From an uncultured Actinomycetes bacterium (GTDB lineage Bacteria; Actinomycetota; Actinomycetes; Nanopelagicales; Nanopelagicaceae): a stretch of 64,000 bases of DNA. Position 1 is the stretch's first letter; every line of letters starts with the position of its first letter. Both the position numbers and the translations under genes were made by a program. Shown one piece after another: positions 9,941 through 21,349 of this stretch. The notes beneath the pieces were generated by a model, which had not been told where the DNA came from, did no database searches, and worked only from the letters and a program-made list of their open reading frames with translations. The stretch is from contig CALBFE010000099.1 in the NCBI GenBank assembly GCA_937888825.1, forward strand, positions 91,896-155,895. Direction: 5' to 3'.

Positions 9941-11022
9941 ATTGGCCAACTTGGTTGCCGCTGCGCAAGGACTTAACTCCGCTCACACCATATGGAGCTC
10001 CACAGGTTCCTGCACAAGCATCACTTAACACTAATGAGAATCCATATTCTCCTTCACCCGCTCTACAGAAAGCGATAGCCGATGCGATCTTGGTTGTCGC
10101 AGCCAATTTAAATCGCTATCCAAATCGGGACGCTGATGTGTTGCGCAGTAAGTTGGCAGGCTATATCAACGCCAGCGCAAGTGTGAAAGTTACATTAGAT
10201 AATATTTGGGCGGCTAATGGCAGCAATGAAATCATTCAATCTATTTTTCTAGCTTTTGGGCAGGGAAGTGCACTTGGTTTCACTCCTTCATATTCGATGC
10301 ACCCACTCATTGCTAAGGTGTGTGGAACTGCGTGGATAGATGGAAAGCGAAATACAGATTTCTCACTCAATGTGCAATTGGCAGTTGAGCAGATTGCAGA
10401 ATCAAAACCAGTACTTACTTTTATTACAACTCCTAATAACCCAACGGGTGGGTCTGTTTCAATCTCTGAGATCAAGTTACTTGCAGATGCTGTGGCGAAG
10501 GTGAACGGCTTACTTATTGTGGATGAGGCTTACGCTGAGTTTTCATCAGAGGAATCTGCGATTACTTTGATTGATAAGAATCCTCATGTCGTAGTGATTC
10601 GTACCATGAGCAAGGCATTTGCATTTGCAGGAGCACGAGTGGGTTATTTGGTCAGTGATAGTTCGGTCAAAGATGCCATGATGCTTGTGAGATTGCCGTA
10701 TCACTTAAGTGCGCTGACTCAAGCTGCGGCATCAGTTGCTATTGATTTCAAAGAGGAACTGCTGGGATATGTCTCTGAGTTGATACGAGCTCGGGAGTCA
10801 TTAACTGCGCAACTACGCGCATTGGGCCTTGTGACTTTGCCGAGCAGCGCAAACTTCATCCTATTTACAGGATTTAGTGCAGATGCCCCTAAACTTTGGA
10901 GTGAACTACTAGGCAAAGGCGTCCTAATTCGAGATGTCGGTCTACCAGGGTATTTACGAGTAACTGTCGGCAACGAAGCCGAAAACACATTATTTATATC
11001 TGCATTAAAAGAACTCATCTAA
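9937..11022 (+). CDS. hisC: Histidinol-phosphate aminotransferase
   Basis: [45 protein letters not shown]. Confidence 0.96.
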   Translation: MNWPTWLPLRKDLTPLTPYGAPQVPAQASLNTNENPYSPSPALQKAIADAILVVAANLNRYPNRDADVLRSKLAGYINASASVKVTLDNIWAANGSNEIIQSIFLAFGQGSALGFTPSYSMHPLIAKVCGTAWIDGKRNTDFSLNVQLAVEQIAESKPVLTFITTPNNPTGGSVSISEIKLLADAVAKVNGLLIVDEAYAEFSSEESAITLIDKNPHVVVIRTMSKAFAFAGARVGYLVSDSSVKDAMMLVRLPYHLSALTQAAASVAIDFKEELLGYVSELIRARESLTAQLRALGLVTLPSSANFILFTGFSADAPKLWSELLGKGVLIRDVGLPGYLRVTVGNEAENTLFISALKELI

Positions 11023-11034
11023 AGAGAGGCCACC

Positions 11035-11619
11035 ATGAGAACAGCACGAGTCGAAAGGGCAACTAAAGAGTCACATGTTTTAGTTGAACTTAATCTAGAT
11101 GGCCAAGGCGTCATCGATGTTTCAACTGGTGTGCCATTTTTTGACCACATGATGTCTCAACTTGGTAAGCACTCTGGCTTTGATCTGACTATCAAAACAA
11201 CGGGTGATATTGAAGTCGATTCTCACCATAGCGTTGAAGATACGTCATTGGCATTTGGCCAAGCTTTACGTGAGGCGTTGGGTGATAAGGCTGGTATTCG
11301 TCGTTTCGGTGACTCCATGGTTCCACTCGATGAGGTTTTAGTTCAAGCAGCTGTTGATCTTTCAGGTCGTCCTTATTTAGTTCACCGCCAGCCAGAGATT
11401 GTTGAACTCATCGGAACTTTTGATACAACACTCGGAAAACATATCTGGGAATCAATTGTTGCTGAGGCACATATTGCTTTGCATATCCGTGTGCTTGAAG
11501 GAAGAAATGCACACCATGTTTTTGAAGCACAGTTCAAAGCAGTTGCCCGTGCTCTGCGCGATGCAGTTTCACTTGATGGAAGAGTCGCAGGTATCCCGTC
11601 AACTAAAGGCTCTCTTTGA
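11035..11619 (+). CDS. hisB: Imidazoleglycerol-phosphate dehydratase
   Basis: FFDHMMSQLGKHSGFDL; DSHHSVEDTSLAFGQAL; HHVFEAQFKAVARALRDAV. Confidence 0.97.
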   Translation: MRTARVERATKESHVLVELNLDGQGVIDVSTGVPFFDHMMSQLGKHSGFDLTIKTTGDIEVDSHHSVEDTSLAFGQALREALGDKAGIRRFGDSMVPLDEVLVQAAVDLSGRPYLVHRQPEIVELIGTFDTTLGKHIWESIVAEAHIALHIRVLEGRNAHHVFEAQFKAVARALRDAVSLDGRVAGIPSTKGSL

Positions 11620-12218
11620 TCGCAATTCTTGATTCTGGTTCGGGCAACTTGCGATCGGCTGAAAGAGCATTTGCTACTTCTGGTCTAGATGTAGTTGTCA
11701 CGGCAGATCGCGCCGTTGCACTTGAAGCTGATGGCTTAGTTGTTCCAGGTGTTGGCGCTTTTGCTGCTTGTATGCAGGGATTGCAAACTGTTGATGGCGC
11801 AGCAATTATCCGTGAACGAATTGCGAATGAAAGACCTGTCTTAGGAATTTGTATTGGTATGCAAATTCTTTTCCAAGAGGGTAGTGAGCATGGCGAAAAT
11901 GGTAATCATTCAGGTGTTGGTGTCTGGGAAGGTGAAGTTTCTCGGCTTGATGCACCGATATTGCCTCATATGGGTTGGAACAACGTTGAGAGTGATTCGA
12001 ACTCCACGCTATTTAAAGGTGTAGCAGGGGAATCGTTCTATTTTGTTCACTCATTTGCGGCTAAGAGAGCTGTTGGCAAAATGCAGGGGTGGAGCTTTCA
12101 TGGAGAAAAGTTTTTAGCCGCAGTTGAAGATGGTTATGTTTCAGCAACACAATTTCACCCAGAAAAATCTGGAGACGCAGGATTAGCTTTGATTGCGAAT
12201 TGGGTGAAATCACTATGA
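11616..12218 (+). CDS. hisH: Imidazole glycerol phosphate synthase, glutamine amidotransferase subunit
   Basis: [37 protein letters not shown]. Confidence 0.96.
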   Translation: MIAILDSGSGNLRSAERAFATSGLDVVVTADRAVALEADGLVVPGVGAFAACMQGLQTVDGAAIIRERIANERPVLGICIGMQILFQEGSEHGENGNHSGVGVWEGEVSRLDAPILPHMGWNNVESDSNSTLFKGVAGESFYFVHSFAAKRAVGKMQGWSFHGEKFLAAVEDGYVSATQFHPEKSGDAGLALIANWVKSL

Positions 12219-12940
12219 GTTACTTAGAACTTCTCCCCGCAGTTGATGTTAAAGACGGGCGTGCTGTGCGCTTAGTGCAAGGTGAGCTTGCCAAAGAAAG
12301 CATTTATGGAGCCCCGTTAGAAGTTGCACTTGAGTTTCAGGCAGCAGGCGCCGAGTGGTTGCACCTAGTTGATCTTGATGCCGCATTTGGCCGTGGCAGT
12401 AACGCTGCGTTGTTAGCAGAGGTTGTTGGTGCCTTAGATATAAAGGTTGAGCTCTCCGGAGGCATTAGAGACGATGAGTCTTTGCGCAGAGCACTTGCAA
12501 CGGGGTGTGCGCGAGTAAATCTTGGAACTGCAGCGTTGGAAGATCCTGCATGGACTGCGCGAGTGATTGGTGAGTTCGGTGATCGAATTGCCGTTGGACT
12601 TGATGTGCGAGGACATGTTCTTGCTGCACGAGGATGGACTAAAGAGGGCGGAGATCTCTTTGAAACTCTCTCACGATTAGATAGAGATGGTTGTGCTCGC
12701 TATGTAGTTACCGATGTTACAAAAGATGGCACTCTGACAGGACCAAATTTGGAACTACTTCAATCTGTTTGTGTAGCAACTACCAAGCCAGTTGTGGCAA
12801 GTGGTGGTATTTCTTCTTTGGTTGATATTCAAGCTTTGTGTGATTTGCATGCAACAGGTGTTGAAGGTGCAATTGTTGGTAAGGCTTTATATGCCGGTGC
12901 TTTTACTTTGCAAGAAGCGCTGAAAGTTACAGGACGATGA
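12215..12940 (+). CDS. priA: HisA-type phosphoribosyl isomerase, candidate bifunctional HisA/TrpF (PriA)
   Basis: [32 protein letters not shown]. No trpF in the adjacent trp cluster. Start likely ATG 12215 (ATGA overlap with hisH). Confidence 0.88.
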   Translation: MSYLELLPAVDVKDGRAVRLVQGELAKESIYGAPLEVALEFQAAGAEWLHLVDLDAAFGRGSNAALLAEVVGALDIKVELSGGIRDDESLRRALATGCARVNLGTAALEDPAWTARVIGEFGDRIAVGLDVRGHVLAARGWTKEGGDLFETLSRLDRDGCARYVVTDVTKDGTLTGPNLELLQSVCVATTKPVVASGGISSLVDIQALCDLHATGVEGAIVGKALYAGAFTLQEALKVTGR

Positions 12941-13710
12941 CACTTTCAGTTCGCATCATTCCTTGTCTGGATGTCACTAATGGACGTGTGGTGAAAGGTG
13001 TCAACTTCACCAACTTGGTCGATGCAGGGGATCCAGTTGAAATGGCTGCCCTTTATGGGGCTGAAGGCGCCGATGAATTAACTTTTCTTGACATCTCAGC
13101 AAGCGTTGATGGACGTGAGACTACTTTGGATGTTGTTCGCCGCACAGCTGAACAAGTATTTATTCCCCTTACAGTTGGTGGGGGAATTAGAAATGTTGCC
13201 GATGTTGATCGTTTACTTCGAGCAGGCGCCGATAAAGTTTCAATTAATACTGCTGCTATTGAACGTCCAGAATTAATTGCCGAAATTGCAGATCGATTTG
13301 GTTCACAAGTACTTGTTCTCTCAGTTGATGCCAGACGTGCTCGGACAGAGTCAGGATTTGAAGTAACAACTCATGGTGGCCGAGATGGCACAGAAATCGA
13401 TGCCCTCAAATGGATTGAGAAAGCGTGCGCATTGGGTGTGGGGGAGATTCTCCTTAACTCAATGGATGCCGACGGTACTCGTGCTGGTTATGACATTGGA
13501 ATGATTAGTGCGATGCGTTCAGTATCAAAGGTGCCATTAATTGCCAGTGGAGGTGCTGGAACTTTGGCAGATTTTGGTGCAGCCCTTGATGCGGGAGCAG
13601 ATGCGCTTTTGGCAGCCAGCGTGTTCCATTTTGGAATTCACCGCATAGGGGATGTGAAGTCATACCTTGATTCGCACAATTATCCCGTGCGCGCCGTGGC
13701 TGTTAGGTAA
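12937..13710 (+). CDS. hisF: Imidazole glycerol phosphate synthase, cyclase subunit
   Basis: [49 protein letters not shown]. Confidence 0.97.
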   Translation: MTLSVRIIPCLDVTNGRVVKGVNFTNLVDAGDPVEMAALYGAEGADELTFLDISASVDGRETTLDVVRRTAEQVFIPLTVGGGIRNVADVDRLLRAGADKVSINTAAIERPELIAEIADRFGSQVLVLSVDARRARTESGFEVTTHGGRDGTEIDALKWIEKACALGVGEILLNSMDADGTRAGYDIGMISAMRSVSKVPLIASGGAGTLADFGAALDAGADALLAASVFHFGIHRIGDVKSYLDSHNYPVRAVAVR

Positions 13711-13724
13711 GGCAGAATTAACCC

Positions 13725-14066
13725 ATGAGCGCTCTTGATCCAGAAGTGATGGCACTGCTTGAAGATCCAACAACGCTCATGCCTGCCGTTGTGCAAGATG
13801 CAACCTCTCATGAAGTTTTGATGCTTGCTTATATGAACTCTGAGTCATTAGCGCTCACTCTTAGCACCGGCAAAGCCACCTATTGGTCGCGCTCTCGAAA
13901 TGAGCTTTGGGTGAAAGGTGCAACTTCTGGGCATTTTCAAAACGTAATCACCGTTGCATTGGATTGCGATGGCGATGCATTACTTATCAACGTGCAACAA
14001 ATTGGAGTTGCTTGCCACACGGGTGAAAAAACTTGTTTTCACAGACCGTTAGCGCTGGGTAAGTAA
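13725..14066 (+). CDS. hisI: Phosphoribosyl-AMP cyclohydrolase
   Basis: [56 protein letters not shown]. Confidence 0.96.
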   Translation: MSALDPEVMALLEDPTTLMPAVVQDATSHEVLMLAYMNSESLALTLSTGKATYWSRSRNELWVKGATSGHFQNVITVALDCDGDALLINVQQIGVACHTGEKTCFHRPLALGK

Positions 14067-14068
14067 GA

Positions 14069-15553
14069 ATGAATCTTGATGAATTTCGCGCTTATGCCAA
14101 GATTTCAAATGTAATTCCAGTTTCAAGACGTCTGCTTGCTGATGGTGAAACGCCGTTGGGTGTTTATAGAAAACTGGCTAAGAATGCCGCAAATACCTTT
14201 TTGTTGGAATCAGCAGAACATGGTGGTGCATGGTCACGGTATTCATTTATTGGTGTGCGAAGTGAAGCAACGCTGAGTGAGAAAGATGGAAAGTCTTACT
14301 GGCAGGGCACAGCTCCAGCTGGTGCACCAACTGGAATTGATCCACTTGAAGCTCTGCGTCTTTCTGCATCACATTTGAAATCACCCACGATTCCAGGACT
14401 TCCTCCTCTGACAGGCGGCTTGGTCGGTTTTATGGGTTATGACGTTGTGAGACGACTCGAAAAACTTCCTAACCTTGCGAAAAAAGATCTGCCGCTTCCT
14501 GAGTTAAGTTTTATGTTGACTAGCGATTTAGCCGTTCTAGATCACAGTGATGGAACTATTACTTTAATTGCTAACGCCATTAACTGGGATGGCAGCGATG
14601 ATCGCATCGATGAAGCTTTCAATGCATGCAACGAGCGCTTAGATCGTATGCAGGCAGAATTAGCTGCGCCCCTAGATGGCGAGATTGCGCAGATTGATTC
14701 ACATACTTCACCAACCTTTAATGCCAATATGAGCCCTGCTGATTTCAAGGCAAAGATTGCAATTGCAAAAGAGGAGATTTTGGCTGGAGAGGCTTTTCAG
14801 ATTGTTCTTTCCCAACGTTTTTCAATGCCATGTTCTGCTGATGCAATCGATGTTTATCGCATGCTGCGTCTTAATAATCCAAGTCCGTATATGTATCTAT
14901 TCCGTTTCAATGAGGGAATCACAATTGTGGGATCAAGTCCTGAAGCGCTGGTGAAAGTTAATCAACGTGAAGTGATGATTCATCCCATTGCAGGAACTAG
15001 AAAGCGTTCGTCATCTCCAGAAGAGGATCACCGCCTAGGTGAAGAACTCTTGGCAGATCCAAAAGAGCGTGCAGAGCATTTAATGCTGGTTGATTTAGGC
15101 AGAAATGATCTGGGACGAGTGTGTGCTCCAGGATCAGTTGAAGTTATTGATTTCATGCACATTGAAAGATATTCACATGTGATGCATATCGTTTCAACAG
15201 TTACCGGCACATTGGCAGAGAAAGCAACTCCAGTCGATGCACTCTTTGCAGTCTTTCCTGCAGGCACTTTATCCGGAGCACCTAAGCCTCGGGCTATGGA
15301 GATTATTGAAGAACTCGAACCAACTCGTCGCGGAGTCTATGGAGGCATTGTTGGCTATCTAGATTTCACAGGAAACATCGACACATGTATCGCCATTAGA
15401 ACTGCCCTCATTCATGATGGAATTGCATATGTGCAAGCAGGGGCTGGAATCGTTGCAGATTCTGATGCAGAGTCAGAAAATCAAGAGTGTAGAAATAAAG
15501 CAGCGGCCGTCCTTATGGCTGTGGATTCGGCAAATAGATTGCGAAAGAACTAA
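14069..15553 (+). CDS. trpE: Anthranilate synthase component I
   Basis: FQIVLSQRFS, NPSPYMYLF, HPIAGTRKR, LSGAPKPRAMEIIEELEPTRRGVYGG. Confidence 0.96.
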   Translation: MNLDEFRAYAKISNVIPVSRRLLADGETPLGVYRKLAKNAANTFLLESAEHGGAWSRYSFIGVRSEATLSEKDGKSYWQGTAPAGAPTGIDPLEALRLSASHLKSPTIPGLPPLTGGLVGFMGYDVVRRLEKLPNLAKKDLPLPELSFMLTSDLAVLDHSDGTITLIANAINWDGSDDRIDEAFNACNERLDRMQAELAAPLDGEIAQIDSHTSPTFNANMSPADFKAKIAIAKEEILAGEAFQIVLSQRFSMPCSADAIDVYRMLRLNNPSPYMYLFRFNEGITIVGSSPEALVKVNQREVMIHPIAGTRKRSSSPEEDHRLGEELLADPKERAEHLMLVDLGRNDLGRVCAPGSVEVIDFMHIERYSHVMHIVSTVTGTLAEKATPVDALFAVFPAGTLSGAPKPRAMEIIEELEPTRRGVYGGIVGYLDFTGNIDTCIAIRTALIHDGIAYVQAGAGIVADSDAESENQECRNKAAAVLMAVDSANRLRKN

Positions 15554-15723
15554 TGGAGCAGTCAATAGCAATTGGTGTCAGCATTCTTGTTGTTTATGCG
15601 ATTGTTCTTCTTATAGGCAAGAAGTTCAAACTTTCTTCGCGCTATGAGAGAAAACCCCGTGTGCTAAATACGTGGAGCGCACTTGATGAAGGTATTGATC
15701 CAACTGTGCAGGATAAAAAATGA
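15553..15723 (+). CDS. 56-aa single-TM small protein in trp operon (not in supplied ORF track)
   Basis: ATG 15553 overlaps the trpE stop (TAATG); stop TGA 15721-15723 overlaps the trpC start (ATGA). Product [56 protein letters not shown]. Confidence 0.75.
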   Translation: MEQSIAIGVSILVVYAIVLLIGKKFKLSSRYERKPRVLNTWSALDEGIDPTVQDKK

Positions 15724-16505
15724 GCGTTCTCGATTCAATCATTGAAGGAGTCCGTGAGGATTTAGCTGCTCGTAGAAAGCCATTGGCTCAACTACAAGAG
15801 GCGATGGATTCAGCAGCGTCCGTTCGCGATCCTTTAGAGACATTACTTCGCAATGAGCTTTCAGTCATTGCTGAAGTTAAGCGCTCATCTCCTAGTAAGG
15901 GGGCACTTGCCACAATTGCAGATCCGGCAAGTTTGGCTGAGCAGTATGAAAACGCTGGAGCAAGCGTGATTAGTGTGTTGACCGAAAGAAGGCGTTTTGG
16001 TGGTTCCCTTGCTGATCTAGATGCCGTTCGTTCGCGGGTGAACATTCCAATTTTGCGTAAAGATTTTATGGTTGATGAGTATCAATTCTTTGAAGCACGT
16101 GCTCATGGAGCCGATGTTGTGCTTCTGATAGTTGCTGCATTGAGTAAGTCACAGCTTATTGATTTTCATCAACTGGCTGAAGGCTTAGGCATGCGCTCAC
16201 TTGTTGAAGTGCATACCCATGATGAACTTGAAAGAGCGTTAGAAATCTCACCACGCATTGTTGGTGTTAATTCTCGTAACCTAAAAACTTTAGATGTTGA
16301 TGCTGGTGTATTTGTCGAATTGTTACCACTTATTCCAACTGATGTGGTGCGCGTGGCAGAATCTGGAATCTCTACACGGGCCGAGGTGGAGTTTGCGCAA
16401 AGTAATGGCGCTAGCACAATTTTGGTGGGTGAGGCCTTGGTTAAATCTTCCAATCCAGAGTTGGCGATGCGTGAACTTCTAGGCGAGGATAGGATTGGCT
16501 CATGA
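15720..16505 (+). CDS. trpC: Indole-3-glycerol phosphate synthase
   Basis: [55 protein letters not shown]. Confidence 0.97.
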   Translation: MSVLDSIIEGVREDLAARRKPLAQLQEAMDSAASVRDPLETLLRNELSVIAEVKRSSPSKGALATIADPASLAEQYENAGASVISVLTERRRFGGSLADLDAVRSRVNIPILRKDFMVDEYQFFEARAHGADVVLLIVAALSKSQLIDFHQLAEGLGMRSLVEVHTHDELERALEISPRIVGVNSRNLKTLDVDAGVFVELLPLIPTDVVRVAESGISTRAEVEFAQSNGASTILVGEALVKSSNPELAMRELLGEDRIGS

Positions 16506-17698
16506 CAATCCAGACAAGTGATGTGCTTGGCCATTTTGGTCAATACGGTGGCCGTTTTGTGCCAGAAGCACTTATTGGAGCTTTGGATGAGTTAGAAGCA
16601 GCCCACAATGCTGCAAAAACCGATCCAGTTTTTCAGGCAGAACTTGCCGAACTTCACCGCACATATACAGGACGTCCAAGCATCATCACAGAAGCTAAGA
16701 GATTTTCTGAACACGCAGGTGGAGCAAGAATTTTGCTCAAGCGCGAAGATCTCAACCACACCGGTAGTCACAAGATCAATAATGTTTTAGGTCAAGCATT
16801 ACTTACAAAGAAGATGGGCAAGAAGCGTATCATCGCTGAAACTGGTGCAGGACAACATGGTGTTGCTGCTGCAACGGCCGCAGCGTTAATGGGACTTGAG
16901 TGTGTTGTCTACATGGGCGAAGAAGACACACGTCGTCAAGCACTCAATGTTGCGCGAATGAAATTGTTAGGTGCCGAAGTTGTTCCAGTAACTTCTGGAT
17001 CTCGCACACTCAAGGATGCGATCAATGAAGCGATGCGCGATTGGGTAACAAATGTTGCAACAACACATTACATGTTGGGCACAGTTGCCGGACCGCATCC
17101 ATTTCCAACAATGGTGCGCGATTTCCACAAAACAATTGGAGAAGAAGCTCGCGAACAGGTTTTAGCATTGACCGGTAAATTACCTGATGCGGTGCTTGCA
17201 TGCGTTGGGGGAGGATCTAATGCCATTGGAATTTTCCATGCTTTCATTCCAGATGCAGGCGTGCGCTTAATTGGTTTGGAAGCAGGTGGCGATGGAATTG
17301 AGACCGGGAGACATTCGGCAACTATAAGTGGAGGTTCACCGGGTGTATTGCACGGTGCTCGTTCATACATCATGCAAAATAGCGATGGACAAACCGTTGA
17401 ATCACATTCAATTTCTGCTGGGCTAGATTATCCAAGTGTTGGGCCAGAGCATGCATATTTGCATGACATTGGCCGCACCGAATACCGTGCAGTCAATGAT
17501 GATGCAGCCATGGCCGCATTTTCACTTCTGTGTCGCACTGAAGGAATTATTCCTGCCATTGAAACTGCCCATGCATTAGCTGGTGCATTAGTAATCGGTA
17601 ATGAATTGGGTCCTGATGCAACTCTGCTCATTAACCTTTCTGGCCGTGGGGATAAGGATGTTCAGACAGCTGCAGATTATTTCGGAATTCCGTTGTGA
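16502..17698 (+). CDS. trpB: Tryptophan synthase beta chain
   Basis: [68 protein letters not shown]. Confidence 0.98.
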   Translation: MTIQTSDVLGHFGQYGGRFVPEALIGALDELEAAHNAAKTDPVFQAELAELHRTYTGRPSIITEAKRFSEHAGGARILLKREDLNHTGSHKINNVLGQALLTKKMGKKRIIAETGAGQHGVAAATAAALMGLECVVYMGEEDTRRQALNVARMKLLGAEVVPVTSGSRTLKDAINEAMRDWVTNVATTHYMLGTVAGPHPFPTMVRDFHKTIGEEAREQVLALTGKLPDAVLACVGGGSNAIGIFHAFIPDAGVRLIGLEAGGDGIETGRHSATISGGSPGVLHGARSYIMQNSDGQTVESHSISAGLDYPSVGPEHAYLHDIGRTEYRAVNDDAAMAAFSLLCRTEGIIPAIETAHALAGALVIGNELGPDATLLINLSGRGDKDVQTAADYFGIPL

Positions 17699-18498
17699 GC
17701 ACAGCTTTAGATGTAGTTTTTGAAAAAGTACGTGCAGAAAATAGAGCCGCACTTATTGCATATATTCCAGCGGGATTTCCTTCCAAGTTGGGTTGCGAAA
17801 AAGCTATCAAAGCTTTGGCTGAGGCTGGCGTTGACGCTATTGAAATTGGATATCCCTACAGTGATCCGATTATGGATGGCCCAACAATTCAAGAAGCGGC
17901 AGAGATTTCCCTAAAAGGTGGCACAAATGCGGCAGATGTTTTCTCCGCGCTAAAGGTAGCAAGTGATATGGGTGTTGCATCAGTTGTTATGACGTATTGG
18001 AATCCCATTGAAAAATATGGTGTGAACGAGTTTGCACAATCCATCGCAGATAATGGTGGTTCTGGGGTTATTACCCCGGATCTAACAATTGAAGAATCTG
18101 GACGCTGGTTAGATGCGGTGGGTAAATCCGGAATTAATCCTATTTATGTTGTTGCACCAAGTACTTCGGATGCTCGTTTGACTCAAGTTACCTCTAAAAC
18201 CGGTGGCTTTGTCTATGCAGCATCTGTCATGGGAGTAACAGGGGCAAGAACAAATGTTTCAGTTGATGCCAGTGCCTTAGTTGCACGAGTGAAAAAGACT
18301 ACGGCGCTGCCAGTTTCAGTCGGTTTGGGTGTTTCAACACGGGAACAGGCAAAGCAAGTTGCGGCTTATGCAGATGGCGTCATTGTTGGCTCTGCATTTA
18401 TTAAACTGCTTTTAAATGCCAAATCTGAGCAAGAAGGATTAGATGCGATTTCAGCATTAGCAAAAGAGTTGGCGCTAGGAGTGCGAGAGGGTCGATGA
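17695..18498 (+). CDS. trpA: Tryptophan synthase alpha chain
   Basis: [59 protein letters not shown]. Confidence 0.96.
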   Translation: MSTALDVVFEKVRAENRAALIAYIPAGFPSKLGCEKAIKALAEAGVDAIEIGYPYSDPIMDGPTIQEAAEISLKGGTNAADVFSALKVASDMGVASVVMTYWNPIEKYGVNEFAQSIADNGGSGVITPDLTIEESGRWLDAVGKSGINPIYVVAPSTSDARLTQVTSKTGGFVYAASVMGVTGARTNVSVDASALVARVKKTTALPVSVGLGVSTREQAKQVAAYADGVIVGSAFIKLLLNAKSEQEGLDAISALAKELALGVREGR

Positions 18499-18992
18499 GT
18501 AACTTGCAGACGAAGTATCAACCTTTTATTACACTCCTTTGTCGCCTTCTTTTAGGTGGGGTGTTGTTAGTAGCAGGGGGATTAAAGGCCTTTAAACCTT
18601 CTGAGTCGGCCGGAGCAGTTGCCGCCTATAAAATCTTGCCCACAGATCTTGCTCACCTGATTGGCTATGCATTGCCGTGGTTAGAGATCGCTCTCGGAAT
18701 TCTTCTCATTATTGGCCTCACCACACGATTGGCCGCAATTGCTGGAACTGCTGTGATGATTATTTTCATTGCAGCAATCATTTCAGTGTGGGCGCGTGGC
18801 ATCCTCATTGACTGTGGTTGCTTTGGCGGGGGAGGCGAAGTTGATCCAAGCAAAGCTTCCGAAGCACATAGGGCCTATCTCATGGAGATTCTGCGCGATT
18901 TAGGTTTGGCTTTAAGCGGTATTTATCTATACTTTTTTCCCTACGGACGTTTAAGCATTGAAAAACCACTTCACAATATCGAGGAGCAGTAA
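18495..18992 (+). CDS. DoxX/MauE-family membrane protein
   Basis: Four predicted TM segments; LLLGGVLLVAGGLKAFKPSESAGAVAAYKILP; IDCGCFGGGGEVD cysteines. Confidence 0.8.
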   Translation: MSNLQTKYQPFITLLCRLLLGGVLLVAGGLKAFKPSESAGAVAAYKILPTDLAHLIGYALPWLEIALGILLIIGLTTRLAAIAGTAVMIIFIAAIISVWARGILIDCGCFGGGGEVDPSKASEAHRAYLMEILRDLGLALSGIYLYFFPYGRLSIEKPLHNIEEQ

Positions 18993-19712
18993 ATGGCAAA
19001 GCAGGCGAAGGCAACCAAATCATCTGGGGGAGACAACTTCACACGATGGTTAGTTATCGGAATGGTCACCCTGGTTGTTGCAACGGGGGCTATTTTCAGT
19101 GTTGTTGGTGAAAAGTCTAAAGCCAATGAGTCATTTGCAATCTTGAGCGATTTTAAAGTTGGACCAACAGTTGTTTCAACCGTTGATGACGCTAATGGCG
19201 CTGGTATTACATTCAACAACGGCGCAGCTAAGACTGTTGATATTTGGGAAGATCCACAGTGCCCAGTCTGTAACACATTTGAACAGGCAAATGGTGAGTT
19301 TGTTGAAGATTTAGTGCGTGCTAAAAAGGCCAAGGTCGTTTATCACGTTTTATCTTTCCTGGGCAATGAATCAGTTTCTGCAGCCAATGCTGCCTACTGC
19401 GCAGCAGATGAGGCCCGTTATCTAGATTTCCACAAGGCTATGTATTTGGTGCAGCCAGTGCTTGAAAATTCAGGGTTCTATTCAACGGAAAATTTAATTA
19501 AAATTGGTAGTTATGCAGGCCTTACCTCACAGAGTTTCATTGATTGTGTTACCAAAGGTTCAAAGCTAGATAAAGTCAGAGCGGCTTATGAGTCAATGGG
19601 CAAATACAACGTTCAAGGAACTCCAACCGTGTTCTTCAACGGTAAGTTGTGGGAGCGCAAGAACAATGCCTTCCTTCCTGAAGAGTTCACTGCAGCGTTC
19701 GAAGCTAGTTAA
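18993..19712 (+). CDS. DsbA-like membrane-anchored thiol oxidoreductase
   Basis: N-terminal TM anchor; DIWEDPQCPVCNTFEQ (CPVC); GTPTVFFNGKL cis-Pro loop. Confidence 0.88.
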   Translation: MAKQAKATKSSGGDNFTRWLVIGMVTLVVATGAIFSVVGEKSKANESFAILSDFKVGPTVVSTVDDANGAGITFNNGAAKTVDIWEDPQCPVCNTFEQANGEFVEDLVRAKKAKVVYHVLSFLGNESVSAANAAYCAADEARYLDFHKAMYLVQPVLENSGFYSTENLIKIGSYAGLTSQSFIDCVTKGSKLDKVRAAYESMGKYNVQGTPTVFFNGKLWERKNNAFLPEEFTAAFEAS

Positions 19713-19715
19713 GCC

Positions 19716-20522
19716 TTGATTCGCGCAATTCCTTCACCAACAGTTTCATCGTTGGAGTTGGGCCCGTTTACCTTTCACCTCTATGCCCTATGCATAATTA
19801 CTGGCATTGCCATCGCCATTTGGTTGGGGGATAAGCGCTTTCGTTCTCACGCACCCGATTCTAAATCAGTTGTTTCAGAGGTTGCGATCACTGCCGTTCC
19901 TGTAGGAATAATTGGTGGGCGCATCTATCACGTGATCACTTCACCAGATGCTTATTTTGGTTCTGGCGGAAACCCAGTAGATGCTTTTAAAATCTGGGAA
20001 GGTGGTTTGGGTATTTGGGGCGCAATTTCACTAGGCGTATTAGGTGCTTGGTTAAGATATCGCCAATTAGGTAAGCGCATGCAATTGCCAAACTTTGCTC
20101 TCTTTTTGGATGCACTAGCCCCAGGGATTTTATTTGCACAAGCAATGGGCAGATTTGGAAATTGGTTTAACATTGAATTATTTGGAAAACCACTCATAGC
20201 TCCTTGGGCGTTAGAAGTCCCAGCGCAATATCGGCCAACTGGCTATTCTGCATTTGAAACCTTCCATCCAACTTTTCTGTATGAATCATTGTGGTGTGCG
20301 ATTTTGGCATTTGTGTTGATCAAATTTGGTAAGCGTCTTGCACCGGGGCAGATCTTTTCCCTCTATGTAATGGTGTACTCCATAGGACGCTTAGCAATTG
20401 AATCCATTCGTATTGATTCTGCTCACACAATTGCCGGCTTGCGCCTAAATATCTGGGTCAGTTTGATTGTTGTTATAGCTGGGGCAGTGACACTTCGTGC
20501 GCAATCGCGCAAAGTCCATTAA
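19716..20522 (+). CDS. lgt: Prolipoprotein diacylglyceryl transferase
   Basis: GGRIYHVIT; QAMGRFGNWFNIELFGKP; HPTFLYESLW. Confidence 0.95.
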   Translation: MIRAIPSPTVSSLELGPFTFHLYALCIITGIAIAIWLGDKRFRSHAPDSKSVVSEVAITAVPVGIIGGRIYHVITSPDAYFGSGGNPVDAFKIWEGGLGIWGAISLGVLGAWLRYRQLGKRMQLPNFALFLDALAPGILFAQAMGRFGNWFNIELFGKPLIAPWALEVPAQYRPTGYSAFETFHPTFLYESLWCAILAFVLIKFGKRLAPGQIFSLYVMVYSIGRLAIESIRIDSAHTIAGLRLNIWVSLIVVIAGAVTLRAQSRKVH

Positions 20523-20530
20523 CTTTCAGG

Positions 20531-20536
20531 TAGGCT
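20531..20536 (+). promoter_or_regulatory. Putative -10 (TAGGCT) for VIT-family gene, near-leaderless
   Basis: TAGGCT-N7-ATG (20544). Confidence 0.5.
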
Positions 20537-20543
20537 CATTGAT

Positions 20544-21251
20544 ATGGCACTAGAAGAGGTATACCAACGCAATCTTCACCACCGCACTCATCGTGCAGGT
20601 TGGTTGCGTGCTGCGGTTCTCGGCGCAAACGATGGCTTAGTCTCTACAGCATCTTTGATGATTGGTGTTGCTGCGGCCGGAAGAACTGATTTACTTATTA
20701 CGGTAGGGCTTGCAGGAATTTCTGCAGGTGCAATGTCTATGGCTGTTGGAGAATATGTTTCGGTTCGTTCTCAAAACGATGTTGAAGAATCAGATCGCAA
20801 ATTAGAAATCGAACATCTTGCTGCAGATCCTGAAGGAGAACTTTTAGAGCTCCAACACATTTATATCGCTCGAGGTCTTTCACCTGAACTTGCATTGACT
20901 GTGGCACAAGAGATGCATAAGAAAGATCCACTTGCTGCGCACTTGCGTGATGAGTTAGGTCAGTATCCCCACACAAAGGCCCGCCCAATTCAAGCAGCAG
21001 TTGCCTCAGCGCTAAGTTTTACAGCAGGAGGATTCATTCCATTCTTGGGAGCCTTTGCACCAACTATCGGTGCTAAAGCATGGAGCATTGTTGGCTTCAC
21101 AGTAGTTGGCTTACTTCTTACCGGAATACTCAGCGCCAGGACTGCGGGCTCAAAGCTCTTGGTACCAACCCTTCGAGTGATCATTGGGGGATGCCTAGGC
21201 ATGCTCATCACCGCAGCTATAGGAAAGATTGCCCATATCTCTGGGATTTAA
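20544..21251 (+). CDS. VIT1/CCC1-family transporter
   Basis: [48 protein letters not shown]. Confidence 0.9.
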   Translation: MALEEVYQRNLHHRTHRAGWLRAAVLGANDGLVSTASLMIGVAAAGRTDLLITVGLAGISAGAMSMAVGEYVSVRSQNDVEESDRKLEIEHLAADPEGELLELQHIYIARGLSPELALTVAQEMHKKDPLAAHLRDELGQYPHTKARPIQAAVASALSFTAGGFIPFLGAFAPTIGAKAWSIVGFTVVGLLLTGILSARTAGSKLLVPTLRVIIGGCLGMLITAAIGKIAHISGI

Positions 21252-21349
21252 CTGCTGTAGAAAATTGCGCAGTTGTTGATACTCTTTACCAGTACGACAG
21301 GGCCAAGGTTGTCCCGCTATTCATTTTCGACAACAGGAGCTCTGACGCC

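Noticed and set aside
21080-21349. N-terminal extension of gltB starting at 21080
   Set aside because: Lies out of frame inside the VIT-family gene; the GOGAT N-terminus ([16 protein letters not shown]) fits a GTG start at 21350 with an upstream SD-like CAGGAG.
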